A stretch of DNA of 64,000 nt from DATCMH01 sp036563505 (GCA_036563505.1 DATCMH010000025.1:1-64000), one strand, 5' to 3'. Shown: positions 17,221 through 26,545, counted from the first letter of the stretch. The notes: a model not told the origin generated them from the sequence alone. Numbers and translations: made by a program.

Positions 17221-18507
17221 ATGCCCGTCCGTCCGAACCGTCTCGGCTCGCTCGCCCTCGCGCTCGCCGCGACCGCCACGTCAACCTCTCTCCTCGCGAC
17301 CTCCGCCCTCGCCCAGGGCGCTCCCGCCCAGGCCGAATGGGTGCAGAACTACGAGGCGGCGTCCCGCGTCCGCGTCGCCCGCTCCTCGACGCCGATCCTC
17401 TCGGCCGAGGCCCTGAACGCCACGGAGGAGGCGATCGAGCGCTATCGCGACATCGTCTCCCGCGGCGGCTGGCAGCCGCTCCAGGCCGGCGACCGGCTCA
17501 AGCTCGGCGCCAAGGGCCCGGCGGTGTCGGCCCTGCGCCAGCGCCTCATCGTGACGGGCGACCTCGACCCGACCGCCGGCACCTCGCCTGTCTACGACTC
17601 CTACGTCGAGGCGGGCGTGCGCCGCTTCCAGGCTCGCCACGGCCTGAACACCACGGGCGCCATGAACGGCGCGACGCTCGCCGCCATGAACGTGCCGGCC
17701 CAGGTGCGCCTGCGCCAGCTCGAGATCAACCTCGTGCGCCTGCGCTCCTACTCCGGCAATCTCGGTAACCGCTACGTCATCGTGAACATCCCCGCCGCCC
17801 TCGTGGAGACGGTGGAGGATGCGCGCGTGGTGACCCGTCACGCCGCGGGCGTCGGCAAGATCGACCGCCAGTCGCCGGTGATGAACGCCAAGATCACCGA
17901 GGTGAACTTCAATCCGTTCTGGACGGTGCCGGCCTCCATCATCCGCAAGGACCTCATCCCCAAGATGCGGAAGGAGCCGACCTACCTCACCGACAACAAG
18001 ATCCGGATCTTCAACGGCTCCGGCCAGGAACTCCAGCCCTCCCAGGTGAACTGGAACTCCGACGAGGCCACCCGCTACATGTTCAAGCAGGACCCGGGCG
18101 GCGACGTGAATTCCATGGGCTTCGTGCGGATCAACATCCCGAACCCGCACGGCGTCTACATGCACGACACGCCCTCCAAGGGCATCTTCGGCGACGACTT
18201 CCGCTTCGTGTCCTCGGGCTGCGTGCGCGTCCAGAACGTGCGCGACTACATCCAGTGGCTTCTGAAGGACACGCCCGGCTGGGATCGCGAGCACATCGAC
18301 AGCGTGTTCCAGGCGGGCTCGCGCACGGACGCCCGCCTCGCGCAGGCCGTCAACGTCTACTGGACCTACATCACCTCCTGGGCGACCCCGGACGGCCTCG
18401 TCCAGTTCCGTGACGACATCTACAACAAGGACGGTCTCGGCGTCGCCGCGGTGGCGAGCCGAGCGCAGCCGGCCGCGCCCGCCGAGGACAATATCCTCGA
18501 GAACTGA
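17221..18507 (+). CDS. L,D-transpeptidase (YkuD domain) with peptidoglycan-binding domain
   Basis: Periplasmic enzyme that forms 3-3 cross-links in peptidoglycan or attaches proteins to it. The 428-residue protein has a signal peptide (1-32, ending ATSALAQ), a PG_binding_1 domain (about 94-160, LKLGAKGPAVSALRQRL) and a YkuD domain with His315 in YMHDTPSKGIFG and catalytic Cys334 in FVSSGCVRVQN. This is the (H)xxx...SxGC(R/V)R pattern of the family. The nearby ldtR probably regulates it. A strong terminator follows at 18530-18560. Confidence 0.93.
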   Translation: MPVRPNRLGSLALALAATATSTSLLATSALAQGAPAQAEWVQNYEAASRVRVARSSTPILSAEALNATEEAIERYRDIVSRGGWQPLQAGDRLKLGAKGPAVSALRQRLIVTGDLDPTAGTSPVYDSYVEAGVRRFQARHGLNTTGAMNGATLAAMNVPAQVRLRQLEINLVRLRSYSGNLGNRYVIVNIPAALVETVEDARVVTRHAAGVGKIDRQSPVMNAKITEVNFNPFWTVPASIIRKDLIPKMRKEPTYLTDNKIRIFNGSGQELQPSQVNWNSDEATRYMFKQDPGGDVNSMGFVRINIPNPHGVYMHDTPSKGIFGDDFRFVSSGCVRVQNVRDYIQWLLKDTPGWDREHIDSVFQAGSRTDARLAQAVNVYWTYITSWATPDGLVQFRDDIYNKDGLGVAAVASRAQPAAPAEDNILEN

Positions 18508-18529
18508 AGCGTCTGCCTGAACCAATTCT

Positions 18530-18560
18530 AACGCCGCCGAGGCCCCTCGGCGGCGTTTTT
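18530..18560 (+). terminator. Rho-independent terminator after the L,D-transpeptidase gene
   Basis: ACGCCGCCGAG and CTCGGCGGCGT form a perfect 11-base-pair stem with a four-base loop (GCCC), directly followed by TTTTT. It begins 23 bases after the transpeptidase stop and is the clearest intrinsic terminator in this half of the window. Confidence 0.9.
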
Positions 18561-18675
18561 CGTTCGACGGACCGGCACGGGCCCGTCCCGGCCGCGACCT
18601 CGGCGCGCTTGGCGGCCCGCGCGCGCCCGTGATAGAGCCGCGGTGATCCCGCCGAAGCTGCCCGACGAGGCGTCC

Positions 18676-19977
18676 ATGACCGCCAGCGCCACCCCGAGCC
18701 ACCTGTCCAACTCGTTCTTCTCAGCCGGCGTCGCCGACACCGACCCGGAGCTCGCTCGGGCGCTCGACCTCGAACTCGGCCGCCAGCGCGAGGAGATCGA
18801 GCTCATCGCCTCCGAGAACATCGTCTCCCGCGCCGTGCTCGAGGCACAAGGCTCGGTGATGACGAACAAGTATGCGGAGGGCTATCCGGGCCGCCGCTAC
18901 TACGGCGGCTGCCAGTTCGTCGACATCGCGGAGAAGCTCGCCATCGAGCGCGCCTGCCGCCTCTTCGAGTGCCGCTTCGCCAACGTGCAGCCCAACTCCG
19001 GCTCCCAGGCGAACCAGGCCGTGTTCATGGCCCTCATGAAGCCGGGCGACACCTTCATGGGCCTCGACCTGGCGTCGGGCGGCCACCTCACCCACGGCTC
19101 CCCCGTCAACATGTCGGGCAAGTGGTTCAACGTGGTAAGCTACAACGTGCGCCCGGACGACCAGCGCGTCGACATGGATCAGGTCGAGCGCCTCGCCCAC
19201 GAGCACAAGCCGAAGGTGATCGTCGCCGGCGGCTCCGCCTATTCGCGTCACTGGGACTTCGCCCGCTTCCGGGAGATCTGCGACGCGGTCGGGGCCCTCT
19301 TCATGGTCGATATCGCCCATTTCGCCGGCCTCGTCGCCGGCGGGGCGCACCCGTCGCCCTTCCCCCACGCCCACGTCGTCACGACGACGACCCACAAGAC
19401 CCTGCGCGGCCCGCGCGGCGGCATGATCCTGTCCAACGACGAGGATCTGGCGAAGAAATTCAACTCCGCGATCTTCCCCGGCCTCCAGGGCGGGCCGCTG
19501 ATGCACGTCATCGCCGCAAAGGCCGTGGCCTTCGGCGAGGCGCTGCGGCCGGACTTCAAGGTCTACGCCCGCGCCGTCGTCGAGAACGCTCGCGCGCTCG
19601 CCGACACGATGTTGTCAGGCGGCTACGCCATCGTGGCCGGCGGCACCGACAACCACCTCATGCTGGTCGATCTGCGCCCGAAGGGCCTCACCGGCAAGGC
19701 GGCGGAAGCATCGCTCGGCCGCGCGCACATCACCTGCAACAAGAACGGCGTGCCCTTCGACCCGGAGAAGCCGATGGTGACGTCGGGCATTCGGCTGGGC
19801 ACGCCCGCCGGCACCACCCGCGGCTTCGGCGTCGCCGAGTTCCGCCGCGTCGGCGAGCTCATCGTGGAGACGCTCGACGGCTTGGCCAAGAACGGCGAGC
19901 CCGAGAATGCCGGGGTCGAGGAGAGCGTGAAGGCCCGCGCCCACGAGCTGACGCGGCGCTTCCCGATCTATCAGTAA
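18676..19977 (+). CDS. glyA: Serine hydroxymethyltransferase
   Basis: PLP enzyme that interconverts serine and glycine with transfer of a one-carbon unit to tetrahydrofolate; in methylotrophs it also serves the serine cycle. From the ATG at 18676 the protein has 433 residues. Visible hallmarks are ELIASENIVSRAVLEAQGS, the PLP lysine Lys241 in TTTTHKTLRGPRGG, and TTRGFGVAEFRRVGELI. An in-frame GTG at 18643 would add 11 residues, but the ATG has a GAGG six bases upstream. It is preceded by a strong terminator, so it has its own promoter. Confidence 0.96.
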   Translation: MTASATPSHLSNSFFSAGVADTDPELARALDLELGRQREEIELIASENIVSRAVLEAQGSVMTNKYAEGYPGRRYYGGCQFVDIAEKLAIERACRLFECRFANVQPNSGSQANQAVFMALMKPGDTFMGLDLASGGHLTHGSPVNMSGKWFNVVSYNVRPDDQRVDMDQVERLAHEHKPKVIVAGGSAYSRHWDFARFREICDAVGALFMVDIAHFAGLVAGGAHPSPFPHAHVVTTTTHKTLRGPRGGMILSNDEDLAKKFNSAIFPGLQGGPLMHVIAAKAVAFGEALRPDFKVYARAVVENARALADTMLSGGYAIVAGGTDNHLMLVDLRPKGLTGKAAEASLGRAHITCNKNGVPFDPEKPMVTSGIRLGTPAGTTRGFGVAEFRRVGELIVETLDGLAKNGEPENAGVEESVKARAHELTRRFPIYQ

Positions 19978-19985
19978 AGCTAACG

Positions 19986-20465
19986 ATGTTTGCACCCAAG
20001 TTGGGGCATGTTGGACCGGTGCCGGCGCCTAATTTGTGGCGCCTGGTATTTGGTTTTATCATAGCGCCAGCTATCGCAGCCGTGGCGTATGCTGGTGGCA
20101 GTATCAAGCTTCTACCGATAGTATATCTATTTGGCGTTCTTCCAGCGCTCCTGTTCGTAGGCATACCTCTATATTTATTTTTGAGGCGTCGTATCTGGCC
20201 AACTCCATTGAGGTTGGCGGTATTTGGCGGAGTTGTTGCTATTGTTCCTTGGATGATCACTATCGCCGCTGGGCGGCCGAGATACTCTCGTGTTGGTGAT
20301 TGTATTGCTACAGTTGATCATGTCCGAACGCGATGCGGATGGATCATGGACATCAAGACATTATCCGGAGTTTTTTCTTATGGTTCAGCTGCAGGGCTCA
20401 TATTTTGGCTTATTGTGATTTGGCGCGACCAGAATTTACATCGATCAAAACACAAAGTCCGCTAA
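19986..20465 (+). CDS. Four-span membrane protein of unusual base composition
   Basis: A 159-residue reading frame starting eight bases after glyA. It has four hydrophobic stretches (about 18-37, 42-66, 75-94 and 130-146), short basic loops such as FLRRRIWPTP, and two cysteines (CIATVDHVRTRCG) between spans 3 and 4. Codon use is visibly AT-richer than any neighbour (many ATT, TTT, TAT, GTT codons), as is the 165-base gap after it. This suggests recent acquisition. The family is not recognised. The ribosome binding site is weak, so translation may rely on glyA. Confidence 0.55.
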   Translation: MFAPKLGHVGPVPAPNLWRLVFGFIIAPAIAAVAYAGGSIKLLPIVYLFGVLPALLFVGIPLYLFLRRRIWPTPLRLAVFGGVVAIVPWMITIAAGRPRYSRVGDCIATVDHVRTRCGWIMDIKTLSGVFSYGSAAGLIFWLIVIWRDQNLHRSKHKVR

Positions 20466-20630
20466 GTTAAATGTATCGATCCGTATGCCTGAATCCCTCA
20501 GATGAGGAGATAAGATAAGGTAAATGTGCGGAGTTATAATCCTAATAGGGCTGTACGCTAGGATGGCATCACATCCATCGGCATTGGTGTCGTCTCGCGT
20601 GACGCATTCAGCATTAGAATAGGGCCGTCT

Positions 20631-21176
20631 ATGCGCTGCCCTTACTGCGGAAGCCTCGATACCCAGGTCAAGGATTCTCGCCCGACCGACGATTCCTCGG
20701 CGATCCGCCGTCGGCGCATCTGCCCGGATTGCGGCGGGCGTTTCACCACCTTCGAGCGCGTGCAGCTGCGCGAGCTCACCGTCGTAAAGCGCTCGGGCCG
20801 CCGTGTGCCCTTCGACCGCGACAAGCTCCAGCGCTCGGTCGATGTCGCCCTGCGCAAGCGGCCCGTGGACCCCGAGCGGGTCGAGCGCATGATCAACGGC
20901 ATCGTCCGCCAGCTCGAAAGTTCCGGTGAACCGGAGGTGTCGAGCGAGGAGGTGGGCGAGCTCATCATGACGGGGCTCAAGAGCCTCGACGACGTGGCCT
21001 ATGTCCGCTTCGCGTCGGTCTACAAGAACTTCCGCGAAGCGCGCGACTTCAAGGAGCTTCTGGGCGACCTGTCGGGCGCCGATCCGAGCCCTGATGCCAA
21101 CTCCGAGACCGCGGCCGAGGCCGCTGCGCCTCCCGCCGGGGGGCGGACGGGAAAGGGCGTCCGGTCGGGCCCATGA
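20631..21176 (+). CDS. nrdR: Transcriptional repressor NrdR
   Basis: ATP/dATP-sensing repressor of ribonucleotide reductase genes. The 181-residue protein has the N-terminal zinc ribbon with cysteines 3, 6, 31 and 34 (CPYCG and CPDCG), then the RRRRICPDCGGRFTTFERV segment, and the ATP-cone domain from about residue 45 (VVKRSGRRVPFDRDKL). The C-terminal 30 residues are a low-complexity Ala/Pro tail beyond the family core. The gene overlaps ribD by ATGA and heads the riboflavin operon, a widespread arrangement. Confidence 0.96.
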   Translation: MRCPYCGSLDTQVKDSRPTDDSSAIRRRRICPDCGGRFTTFERVQLRELTVVKRSGRRVPFDRDKLQRSVDVALRKRPVDPERVERMINGIVRQLESSGEPEVSSEEVGELIMTGLKSLDDVAYVRFASVYKNFREARDFKELLGDLSGADPSPDANSETAAEAAAPPAGGRTGKGVRSGP

Positions 21177-22279
21177 GCCGGTCTGAGGACGAGCGCTTCA
21201 TGGCCCTGGCCCTGGCCCTGGGCGAGCGGCATCTCGGGCTGACCTGGCCGAACCCCTCCGTCGGAGCCGTCCTGGTGCGGCCCGGTTCCGAGCCCGTGAT
21301 CGTGGGGCAGGGGATCACGCAAGCGGGAGGCCGCCCCCACGCCGAGCGCGTGGCGCTCGGCCTCGCGGGCGAGGCGGCCCGGGGCGCCACGCTCTACGTC
21401 ACCCTCGAACCCTGCTCGCATCACGGCCGCACGCCCCCTTGCGTCGACGCGGTGATCGAGAGCGGCGTCGCCCGGGTCGTCGCGGCGCTGGGCGACCCGG
21501 ACCCCCGCGTCGCCGGGCGCGGTCTCGCCCGCCTGCGGCAGGCGGGGATCGCGGTCACCGAGGGCGTCGGGCAGGAGCGCGCGGCCTTGGCTCACCGCGG
21601 CCACGTCCTGCGCGTGACGCAGGGGCGGCCTTTCGTCACCCTCAAGCTCGCCCGAACCCGCGACGGCTTCGCCGGGCGCCGGGACGGAGCGCGGCTTCGG
21701 ATCACGGGCGAGGCGGCGAACGCGCGCGTCCATCTCCTCCGGGCCCATGCCGATGCGATCCTCGTGGGCGTCGGCACGGTGCTCGCCGACGACCCGCTGC
21801 TGACCGTGCGCCTGCCAGGCCTGGAGCGCCGGTCGCCCGTGCGGATCGTGCTCGATTCTCGTCTCAGGACGTCGCTGACGGCGAGGGTCGCGACGGGCCA
21901 GGACGATGCCCAGACATGGCTCGTCGCCGCCCCTGACGCTCCTGAGGCCCTTCGCGGGCCTTTCCGAGAGCGGGGCATCGAGATCATGGAAGCTGGTGCC
22001 TCGTCCGCGGGTCTCGACCTCGCCGCGGTGCTTGGGGCGCTCGCGGAACGCGGCCTCACCCGCCTCTTCGTGGAGGGCGGCCCGACGCTTGCCGATGCGC
22101 TGGCGGCCGCCGATCTCATCGACGAAGTCATGCTCCTGACCGGACCGGCGCCCCTGAACGAACCCGGTCTCCCCGCGATCGGGCCGCGGCTCGGTAAGGC
22201 ACTCGCGACCGCCTTTCGCCTTGCCGAAACCGATCTCCTCGGTCAGGACCGCCTCGAGCGTTTCGAGAAAGTCGTCTGA
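21173..22279 (+). CDS. ribD: Bifunctional riboflavin deaminase/reductase RibD
   Basis: Catalyses the second and third steps of riboflavin synthesis: deamination of the diaminopyrimidine, then reduction of the ribosyl group with NADPH. The 368-residue protein has the deaminase domain with His56-Ala-Glu58 and the zinc cysteines Cys81 and Cys90 in PCSHHGRTPPC, followed by the reductase domain (about 145-365, with RLFVEGGPTLADAL). Starts and stops overlap nrdR and ribE by four and one bases, indicating tight coupling. Confidence 0.96.
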   Translation: MSRSEDERFMALALALGERHLGLTWPNPSVGAVLVRPGSEPVIVGQGITQAGGRPHAERVALGLAGEAARGATLYVTLEPCSHHGRTPPCVDAVIESGVARVVAALGDPDPRVAGRGLARLRQAGIAVTEGVGQERAALAHRGHVLRVTQGRPFVTLKLARTRDGFAGRRDGARLRITGEAANARVHLLRAHADAILVGVGTVLADDPLLTVRLPGLERRSPVRIVLDSRLRTSLTARVATGQDDAQTWLVAAPDAPEALRGPFRERGIEIMEAGASSAGLDLAAVLGALAERGLTRLFVEGGPTLADALAAADLIDEVMLLTGPAPLNEPGLPAIGPRLGKALATAFRLAETDLLGQDRLERFEKVV

Positions 22280-22920
22280 TGTTCACAGGTCTCGTCACCG
22301 ACGTCGGCCGCGTCGCCGCAATCTCCGCTCCGGGCGGCGGAGCGAAGCTGCGCCGCATCCGCATCGAGTCGGCCTACGATCCGGCCACCATCGCGCTCGG
22401 CGCTTCCATCGCCTGCGGCGGGCCGTGCCTGACCGTCGTCGCCCTCGGACCGCTGGACGGGGGCTGCTGGTTCGAGGTCGAGGCCGCTGCCGAGACCCTC
22501 GATCTCACCACGGTGGCCGCGTGGCGCGAGGGCAGCCGGGTCAACCTCGAACGTTCGCTGAAGATCGGTGACGAGCTCGGCGGCCATCTCGTCACGGGTC
22601 ACGTCGACGGACAGGCCGAACTCGTCGCCCGCGAAGAGGTGACGGCTGGCGACGGCCCCTGGGGACCGACCGCCCGCTTCACCTTGCGCGCGCCGCGCCC
22701 GCTCGCCCGGTTCATCGCCCCGAAGGGGTCGGTCTGCCTCGACGGCACCTCGCTCACGGTGAACACGGTCGAGGATGACTGTTTCTCCGTGCTGCTCATC
22801 CCCCATACGCTGGCTGTGACCACCTGGGGGGAGCGCAAGGTCGGCGACCGCCTCAACCTCGAGGTCGACCTGATGGCCCGCTACGCGGCGCGCCTTGCCG
22901 AGGCCTCCCCACGAGCGTAG
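22279..22920 (+). CDS. ribE: Riboflavin synthase alpha subunit
   Basis: Dismutates two 6,7-dimethyl-8-ribityllumazine molecules to riboflavin and the diaminopyrimidine. The 213-residue protein consists of two similar lumazine-binding barrels. The N-terminal one begins MFTGLVTDVGRV and contains GGPCLTVVAL; the second contains GSVCLDGTSLTVNTVEDD, and HLVTGHVDG links them. The start codon shares one base with the ribD stop (TGATG). Naming follows the alpha-subunit convention ribE; some annotations use ribC. Confidence 0.95.
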   Translation: MFTGLVTDVGRVAAISAPGGGAKLRRIRIESAYDPATIALGASIACGGPCLTVVALGPLDGGCWFEVEAAAETLDLTTVAAWREGSRVNLERSLKIGDELGGHLVTGHVDGQAELVAREEVTAGDGPWGPTARFTLRAPRPLARFIAPKGSVCLDGTSLTVNTVEDDCFSVLLIPHTLAVTTWGERKVGDRLNLEVDLMARYAARLAEASPRA

Positions 22921-22959
22921 GAAGCCCGCCCCGCTGATGTTCCCCTGCGCTGAGCCCCG

Positions 22960-23451
22960 ATGCATCACACGCCGCCCGCTCCCCGCGACGCTTCGCCCGT
23001 GCCGGGGGCCCGCGTCCTCGTCGTCGAGGCGCGCTACTACGAGGGCATCGCCGACGAGCTGCTGCGCGGCACGCTCGAAGCGATCGCGACGGCGGAAGCC
23101 TCGGCGACCGTGCTCACCGTCGTCGGCGCCCTTGAGATCCCGGCGGCCATCGCCATCGCCCTCGACGCGGCCGAGGCCGCCGGCCGGCCTTTCCAGGCGG
23201 CGGTGGCGCTGGGCTGCGTCATCCGCGGCGACACGAGCCATTACGAGCTCGTCACCGAGAACAGCGCCCGCGCGTTGATGGACCTCTCCGTCGCGCGGCG
23301 CCTGCCGCTCGGCAACGCGATCGTGACCGTCAACACGGAGGAGCAGGCCTGGACCCGGGCGCGGGTGAGCGAATTGAACAAGGGCGGCGGCGCGGTCGAG
23401 GCGGCGCTCGCGGTGCTGCGCATCAAGCGACGCCTGACCGAGGAGGCTTAA
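22960..23451 (+). CDS. ribH: 6,7-dimethyl-8-ribityllumazine synthase
   Basis: Condenses 5-amino-6-ribitylaminouracil with 3,4-dihydroxy-2-butanone 4-phosphate. The 163-residue protein has the family fold signs: VVEARYYEGIADELLRG, VVGALEIPAAIAIAL (the GA.E.P segment) and the phosphate-binding GCVIRGDTSHYELV. It ends EEQAWTRA...KGGGAVEAALA, the usual C-terminal helix. The gap to ribE is 39 bases and to nusB only seven, so the riboflavin genes and nusB form one unit. Confidence 0.95.
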   Translation: MHHTPPAPRDASPVPGARVLVVEARYYEGIADELLRGTLEAIATAEASATVLTVVGALEIPAAIAIALDAAEAAGRPFQAAVALGCVIRGDTSHYELVTENSARALMDLSVARRLPLGNAIVTVNTEEQAWTRARVSELNKGGGAVEAALAVLRIKRRLTEEA

Positions 23452-23458
23452 GATCACC

Positions 23459-23962
23459 ATGTTGAAACCCGCCGAGCGCGGCGCGGCGCGCCTCGCCGCC
23501 GTCCAGGCGCTCTACCAGATGGACGTGGCCGGCAAAGGCGTGATCGACGCGCTCGCCGAGTTTGAGGCCTTCTGGATCGGCCAGGAGGTGGAGGGCGTCA
23601 CCTATCCGCCGGCCGAGACCGACTTCTTCCGCGACGTGCTGGCCGGCGTCGTGCGCGATCAGCGCGCCATCGACGCCCGTGTCGACGCCTCGCTGTCGCA
23701 GGACTGGCCGCTGACGCGCGTCGAGGCGGTGCTGCGGGCGATCCTGCGCGCCGGCGCCTACGAGCTGATGCGCCGCAAGGACGTGCCGGCCAAGGTGGTG
23801 ATCTCCGAATACGTCGACGTCGCTCATTCCTTCTACGACGGCGACGAGCCGGGCCTCGTCAACGCGGTGCTCGACACCCTGGCCCGCGAGGTGCGCGGCA
23901 GCGAGTTGGACAAGGCCGGCGCGTCGAATGCCAAGCGCCGCCCTGCACCGCGCAAAGGCTGA
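23459..23962 (+). CDS. nusB: Transcription antitermination factor NusB
   Basis: RNA-binding helical protein that with NusE binds boxA and supports rRNA transcription. The 167-residue product begins with the arginine-rich RGAARLAAVQALYQMDVAG and has the C-terminal KVVISEYVDVAHSFYDGDEPGLVNAVLD typical of NusB. It follows ribH by seven bases and precedes thiL by six, the common ribH-nusB-thiL order. Confidence 0.95.
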   Translation: MLKPAERGAARLAAVQALYQMDVAGKGVIDALAEFEAFWIGQEVEGVTYPPAETDFFRDVLAGVVRDQRAIDARVDASLSQDWPLTRVEAVLRAILRAGAYELMRRKDVPAKVVISEYVDVAHSFYDGDEPGLVNAVLDTLAREVRGSELDKAGASNAKRRPAPRKG

Positions 23963-23968
23963 GCGCTG

Positions 23969-24967
23969 GTGGCGGAGCGGTCCGGCGAGGATGCGCTCAT
24001 CGCGCGCTACTTCGCCCCGCTCGCCGGCGAGGGCGGGCTGAACCTCGCCGACGACGCGGCTCTGCTGACGCCGGCGCCCGGCCACGACCTCGTCCTCACC
24101 GTCGACGCCTTGGTGGCGGGCATCCACTTCTTCCCCGACGATCCGCCCGCCTCGATCGCTGCGAAGGCGCTCGGCGTGAATCTATCCGATCTCGCGGCGA
24201 AGGGCGCTGAGCCCGTCGGCTTCCTTCTCGCTCTCGCCTTGCCGAAGGACTGGACGGAGCCTTGGCTCGCGAGCTTCGCGGGCGGCCTCGGCGAGGCGGC
24301 GCAGCGGCACGGCTGCCCACTTCTCGGGGGCGATACGGTGCGGGCTGCTGGTGCCCTGACCCTCTCGATTACCGCCTTCGGGCAGGTGCCGGCCGGCGGC
24401 ATGGTCCGCCGCGCCGCCGCACGGCCCGGGGATCGCCTGTGCGTCACGGGGACGATCGGCGATGCCGCCTTAGGGCTGGCGATGCGTCTCACGCCCGATG
24501 CTCCCTGGGCCGCGTCGCTCGCCTCGGAGCAGCGTGAGCATCTTCTCGACCGCTACCTTCACCCCCGACCGCGGCTCTGCGTGGCGGTGGCACTGCGCCG
24601 GCACGCCAGGGCCGCCATGGACGTCTCGGACGGCCTCGTCGGCGACCTCGCCAAGATGATGCGCGCGGGCCGGACGAGCGCCACGGTCGACCTCGACGCC
24701 ATGCCGTTCTCCCAAGCCGCGGCCGCGATCGTCGTCGACCCGGCCCTGTTCGAGCGCGCGGTCACGGGAGGCGACGATTACGAGCTGCTCTGCGCCGTGC
24801 CGGAAGGAGCGCTCGACACGTTCCGGGCCGAGTGCGCGGCGGCTGGCGTGCCCGTCACGGTCATCGGCACCGTCACGTCCGGAACGGAGGAGCCGCTGTT
24901 CACCCGCGGCGGCGCTCCCGTCCGGTTCGCCCAGGGCTCCTACGGCCACTTCGGCGACGAGGCGTGA
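23969..24967 (+). CDS. thiL: Thiamine-monophosphate kinase ThiL
   Basis: Phosphorylates thiamine monophosphate to the active diphosphate cofactor. The 332-residue protein has the PurM/ThiL signs: an N-terminal GLNLADDAALL with the Mg-binding Asp pair, TVDALVAGIHFF, KALGVNLSDLAAKGAEP and the later MDVSDGLVGDLAKM and GGDDYELLCAVP. The start is GTG six bases after nusB, fitting the operon; no competing ATG is better placed. Confidence 0.95.
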   Translation: MAERSGEDALIARYFAPLAGEGGLNLADDAALLTPAPGHDLVLTVDALVAGIHFFPDDPPASIAAKALGVNLSDLAAKGAEPVGFLLALALPKDWTEPWLASFAGGLGEAAQRHGCPLLGGDTVRAAGALTLSITAFGQVPAGGMVRRAAARPGDRLCVTGTIGDAALGLAMRLTPDAPWAASLASEQREHLLDRYLHPRPRLCVAVALRRHARAAMDVSDGLVGDLAKMMRAGRTSATVDLDAMPFSQAAAAIVVDPALFERAVTGGDDYELLCAVPEGALDTFRAECAAAGVPVTVIGTVTSGTEEPLFTRGGAPVRFAQGSYGHFGDEA

Positions 24968-25022
24968 GAGCCTTGCGCGGGACGCTCTGGCGAGCTTTCG
25001 CCCCTCCGGCTAGGCAGCGCGG

Positions 25023-26225
25023 ATGATGCAGCCGATCGCCTCCGACGATACCCTCGCACGTCGCAACGCCCTTGTCCTCGCGGGCGCCCAGGCGCTCGGC
25101 GGCGCCAACCCTGCCATCGTGGTGTCCCTGGGCGGCCTCGTCGGCCAAGCGCTTGCCGAGAACGACGCCTACGCGACGCTGCCGGTGAGCGTCTTCAATC
25201 TGGGTCTCGCGATCGGCACCCTGCCGGCTGCCGCGCTCATGCGCCGGTTCGGACGTCGCAACGGCTATCTCGTCGGCGCGGCAATCGGTGCGGTCGGGTC
25301 GAGCATCGCGGCGGTTGCGATCACGCTCGGCGCCTTCGTGCTGTTCTGCCTCGGAACCTTCGTCGCGGGCTTCTACGCGTCCCACGTCCAGAGCTACCGT
25401 TTCGCCGCCGCCGACTCAGCCTCGCCGGCCTTCCGGCCGCGGGCGATCTCCTGGGTAATGACGGGCGGGCTCGCCGCCGCACTCATCGGGCCGACGGCCG
25501 CGAATCTCGCCCGCGACCTGGTGCCCGGGGCGCAGTTCGCGGGCAGCTTCATCACGCAGGGCGCCCTCGCGCTCGTCTCCGTGCTCGTCCTCATGAACTT
25601 GCGCGCGCCGCCTCCGCCTCCGACGGCGTCGTCCGGCGGGCGCCCGCTCGGCGTCATCCTGAGCCAGCCCCGCTTCATCGTCGCCGTTGCGGCCGGACTC
25701 ACCTCCTACGGCCTGATGAGCTTCGTGATGACGGCGGCGCCCGTCGCCATGGTGGGCTGCGGCCACCCGGTCGGGACGGCGACGCTCGGCATCTCGGCCC
25801 ATATCGTCGCCATGTACGGCCCGAGCTTCTTCACCGGCGGGCTCATCGCCCGCTTCGGCAAGGAGCGGATCACGGCCCTCGGACTCGTGCTCATCGCCGC
25901 GGCGGCGGTGGTCGGCCTGGCAGGGCTCACGGTCGCGCATTTCTGGACGGCGTTGGTGCTGCTCGGGATCGGCTGGAACTTCGGCTATATCGGCGCGACC
26001 GCACTGGTCACCGATTGCTACGCGCCGGAGGAACGCACCCGCGTCCAAGCCGCGAACGACTTCCTCGTTTTCGGCTCCGTGGCGATCGCCTCCTTTTCGT
26101 CCGGCCGCCTCCTCAGCGCAGGCGGTTGGACCGGCGTGAACTGGACCGTTTTTCCCCTCGTCGCGACGGCGCTCGCGCTGTTGGCCTGGCAGGTCTGGCG
26201 GGGCGAGGGAGTGCGGGTCGCCTGA
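25023..26225 (+). CDS. Major facilitator superfamily transporter
   Basis: A 400-residue inner-membrane carrier with about 12 hydrophobic segments. The loop after the second segment reads RRFGRRNGYLVGAAIG, matching the MFS motif A. The substrate cannot be inferred; YfcJ- and drug-type efflux carriers share this outline. It lies 55 bases downstream of thiL in the same direction, so read-through from the riboflavin-nusB-thiL operon is possible. The first two codons are both ATG; either may be used. Confidence 0.85.
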   Translation: MMQPIASDDTLARRNALVLAGAQALGGANPAIVVSLGGLVGQALAENDAYATLPVSVFNLGLAIGTLPAAALMRRFGRRNGYLVGAAIGAVGSSIAAVAITLGAFVLFCLGTFVAGFYASHVQSYRFAAADSASPAFRPRAISWVMTGGLAAALIGPTAANLARDLVPGAQFAGSFITQGALALVSVLVLMNLRAPPPPPTASSGGRPLGVILSQPRFIVAVAAGLTSYGLMSFVMTAAPVAMVGCGHPVGTATLGISAHIVAMYGPSFFTGGLIARFGKERITALGLVLIAAAAVVGLAGLTVAHFWTALVLLGIGWNFGYIGATALVTDCYAPEERTRVQAANDFLVFGSVAIASFSSGRLLSAGGWTGVNWTVFPLVATALALLAWQVWRGEGVRVA

Positions 26226-26237
26226 CACCCCCTCGCT

Positions 26238-26366
26238 GTCATTCCGGGGCTCGGCGGAGCCGAGAACCCGGAATCCACGACGGCGCGAAACGTCTCTCGC
26301 GCGTATCCCGCGGCCACTCACCCGGTCATGGATTCCGGGCTCGCGCTTCGCGCGCCCCGGAATGAC
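26238..26366. repeat. Long palindromic intergenic repeat, family B, copy 1
   Basis: A 129-base element between the MFS gene and hppA. It begins GTCATTCCGGGGCTCG and ends CGCCCCGGAATGAC, and the inner edges read GAACCCGGAATCCACGA and TCATGGATTCCGGGCTCGCG, so the two halves are inverted copies of each other around a spacer of about 45 bases. A second copy with the same ends lies at 34022-34137. Such elements are typical REP- or BIME-like intergenic palindromes. Confidence 0.8.
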
Positions 26367-26545
26367 GAGCGATAATGGACCGACGCGCAGGTCGTCCATT
26401 CGCCGGCCCCGCTGCAACCTTCGTCCCGTTTGCGATTCTGTCGAAACTTTGGCAGTGAGGGCGTCGGTTCCAGGGAGGAGCCGCTGCAAGGGGCGCTTGG
26501 CGCCGCGGCGGACTCGGGTTCAGCAACGACAACAAGGACGGCACG

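Noticed and set aside
20466..20630. Possible NrdR box or riboswitch before nrdR and the riboflavin genes
   Set aside because: No convincing paired NrdR boxes or FMN aptamer elements could be picked out by eye.
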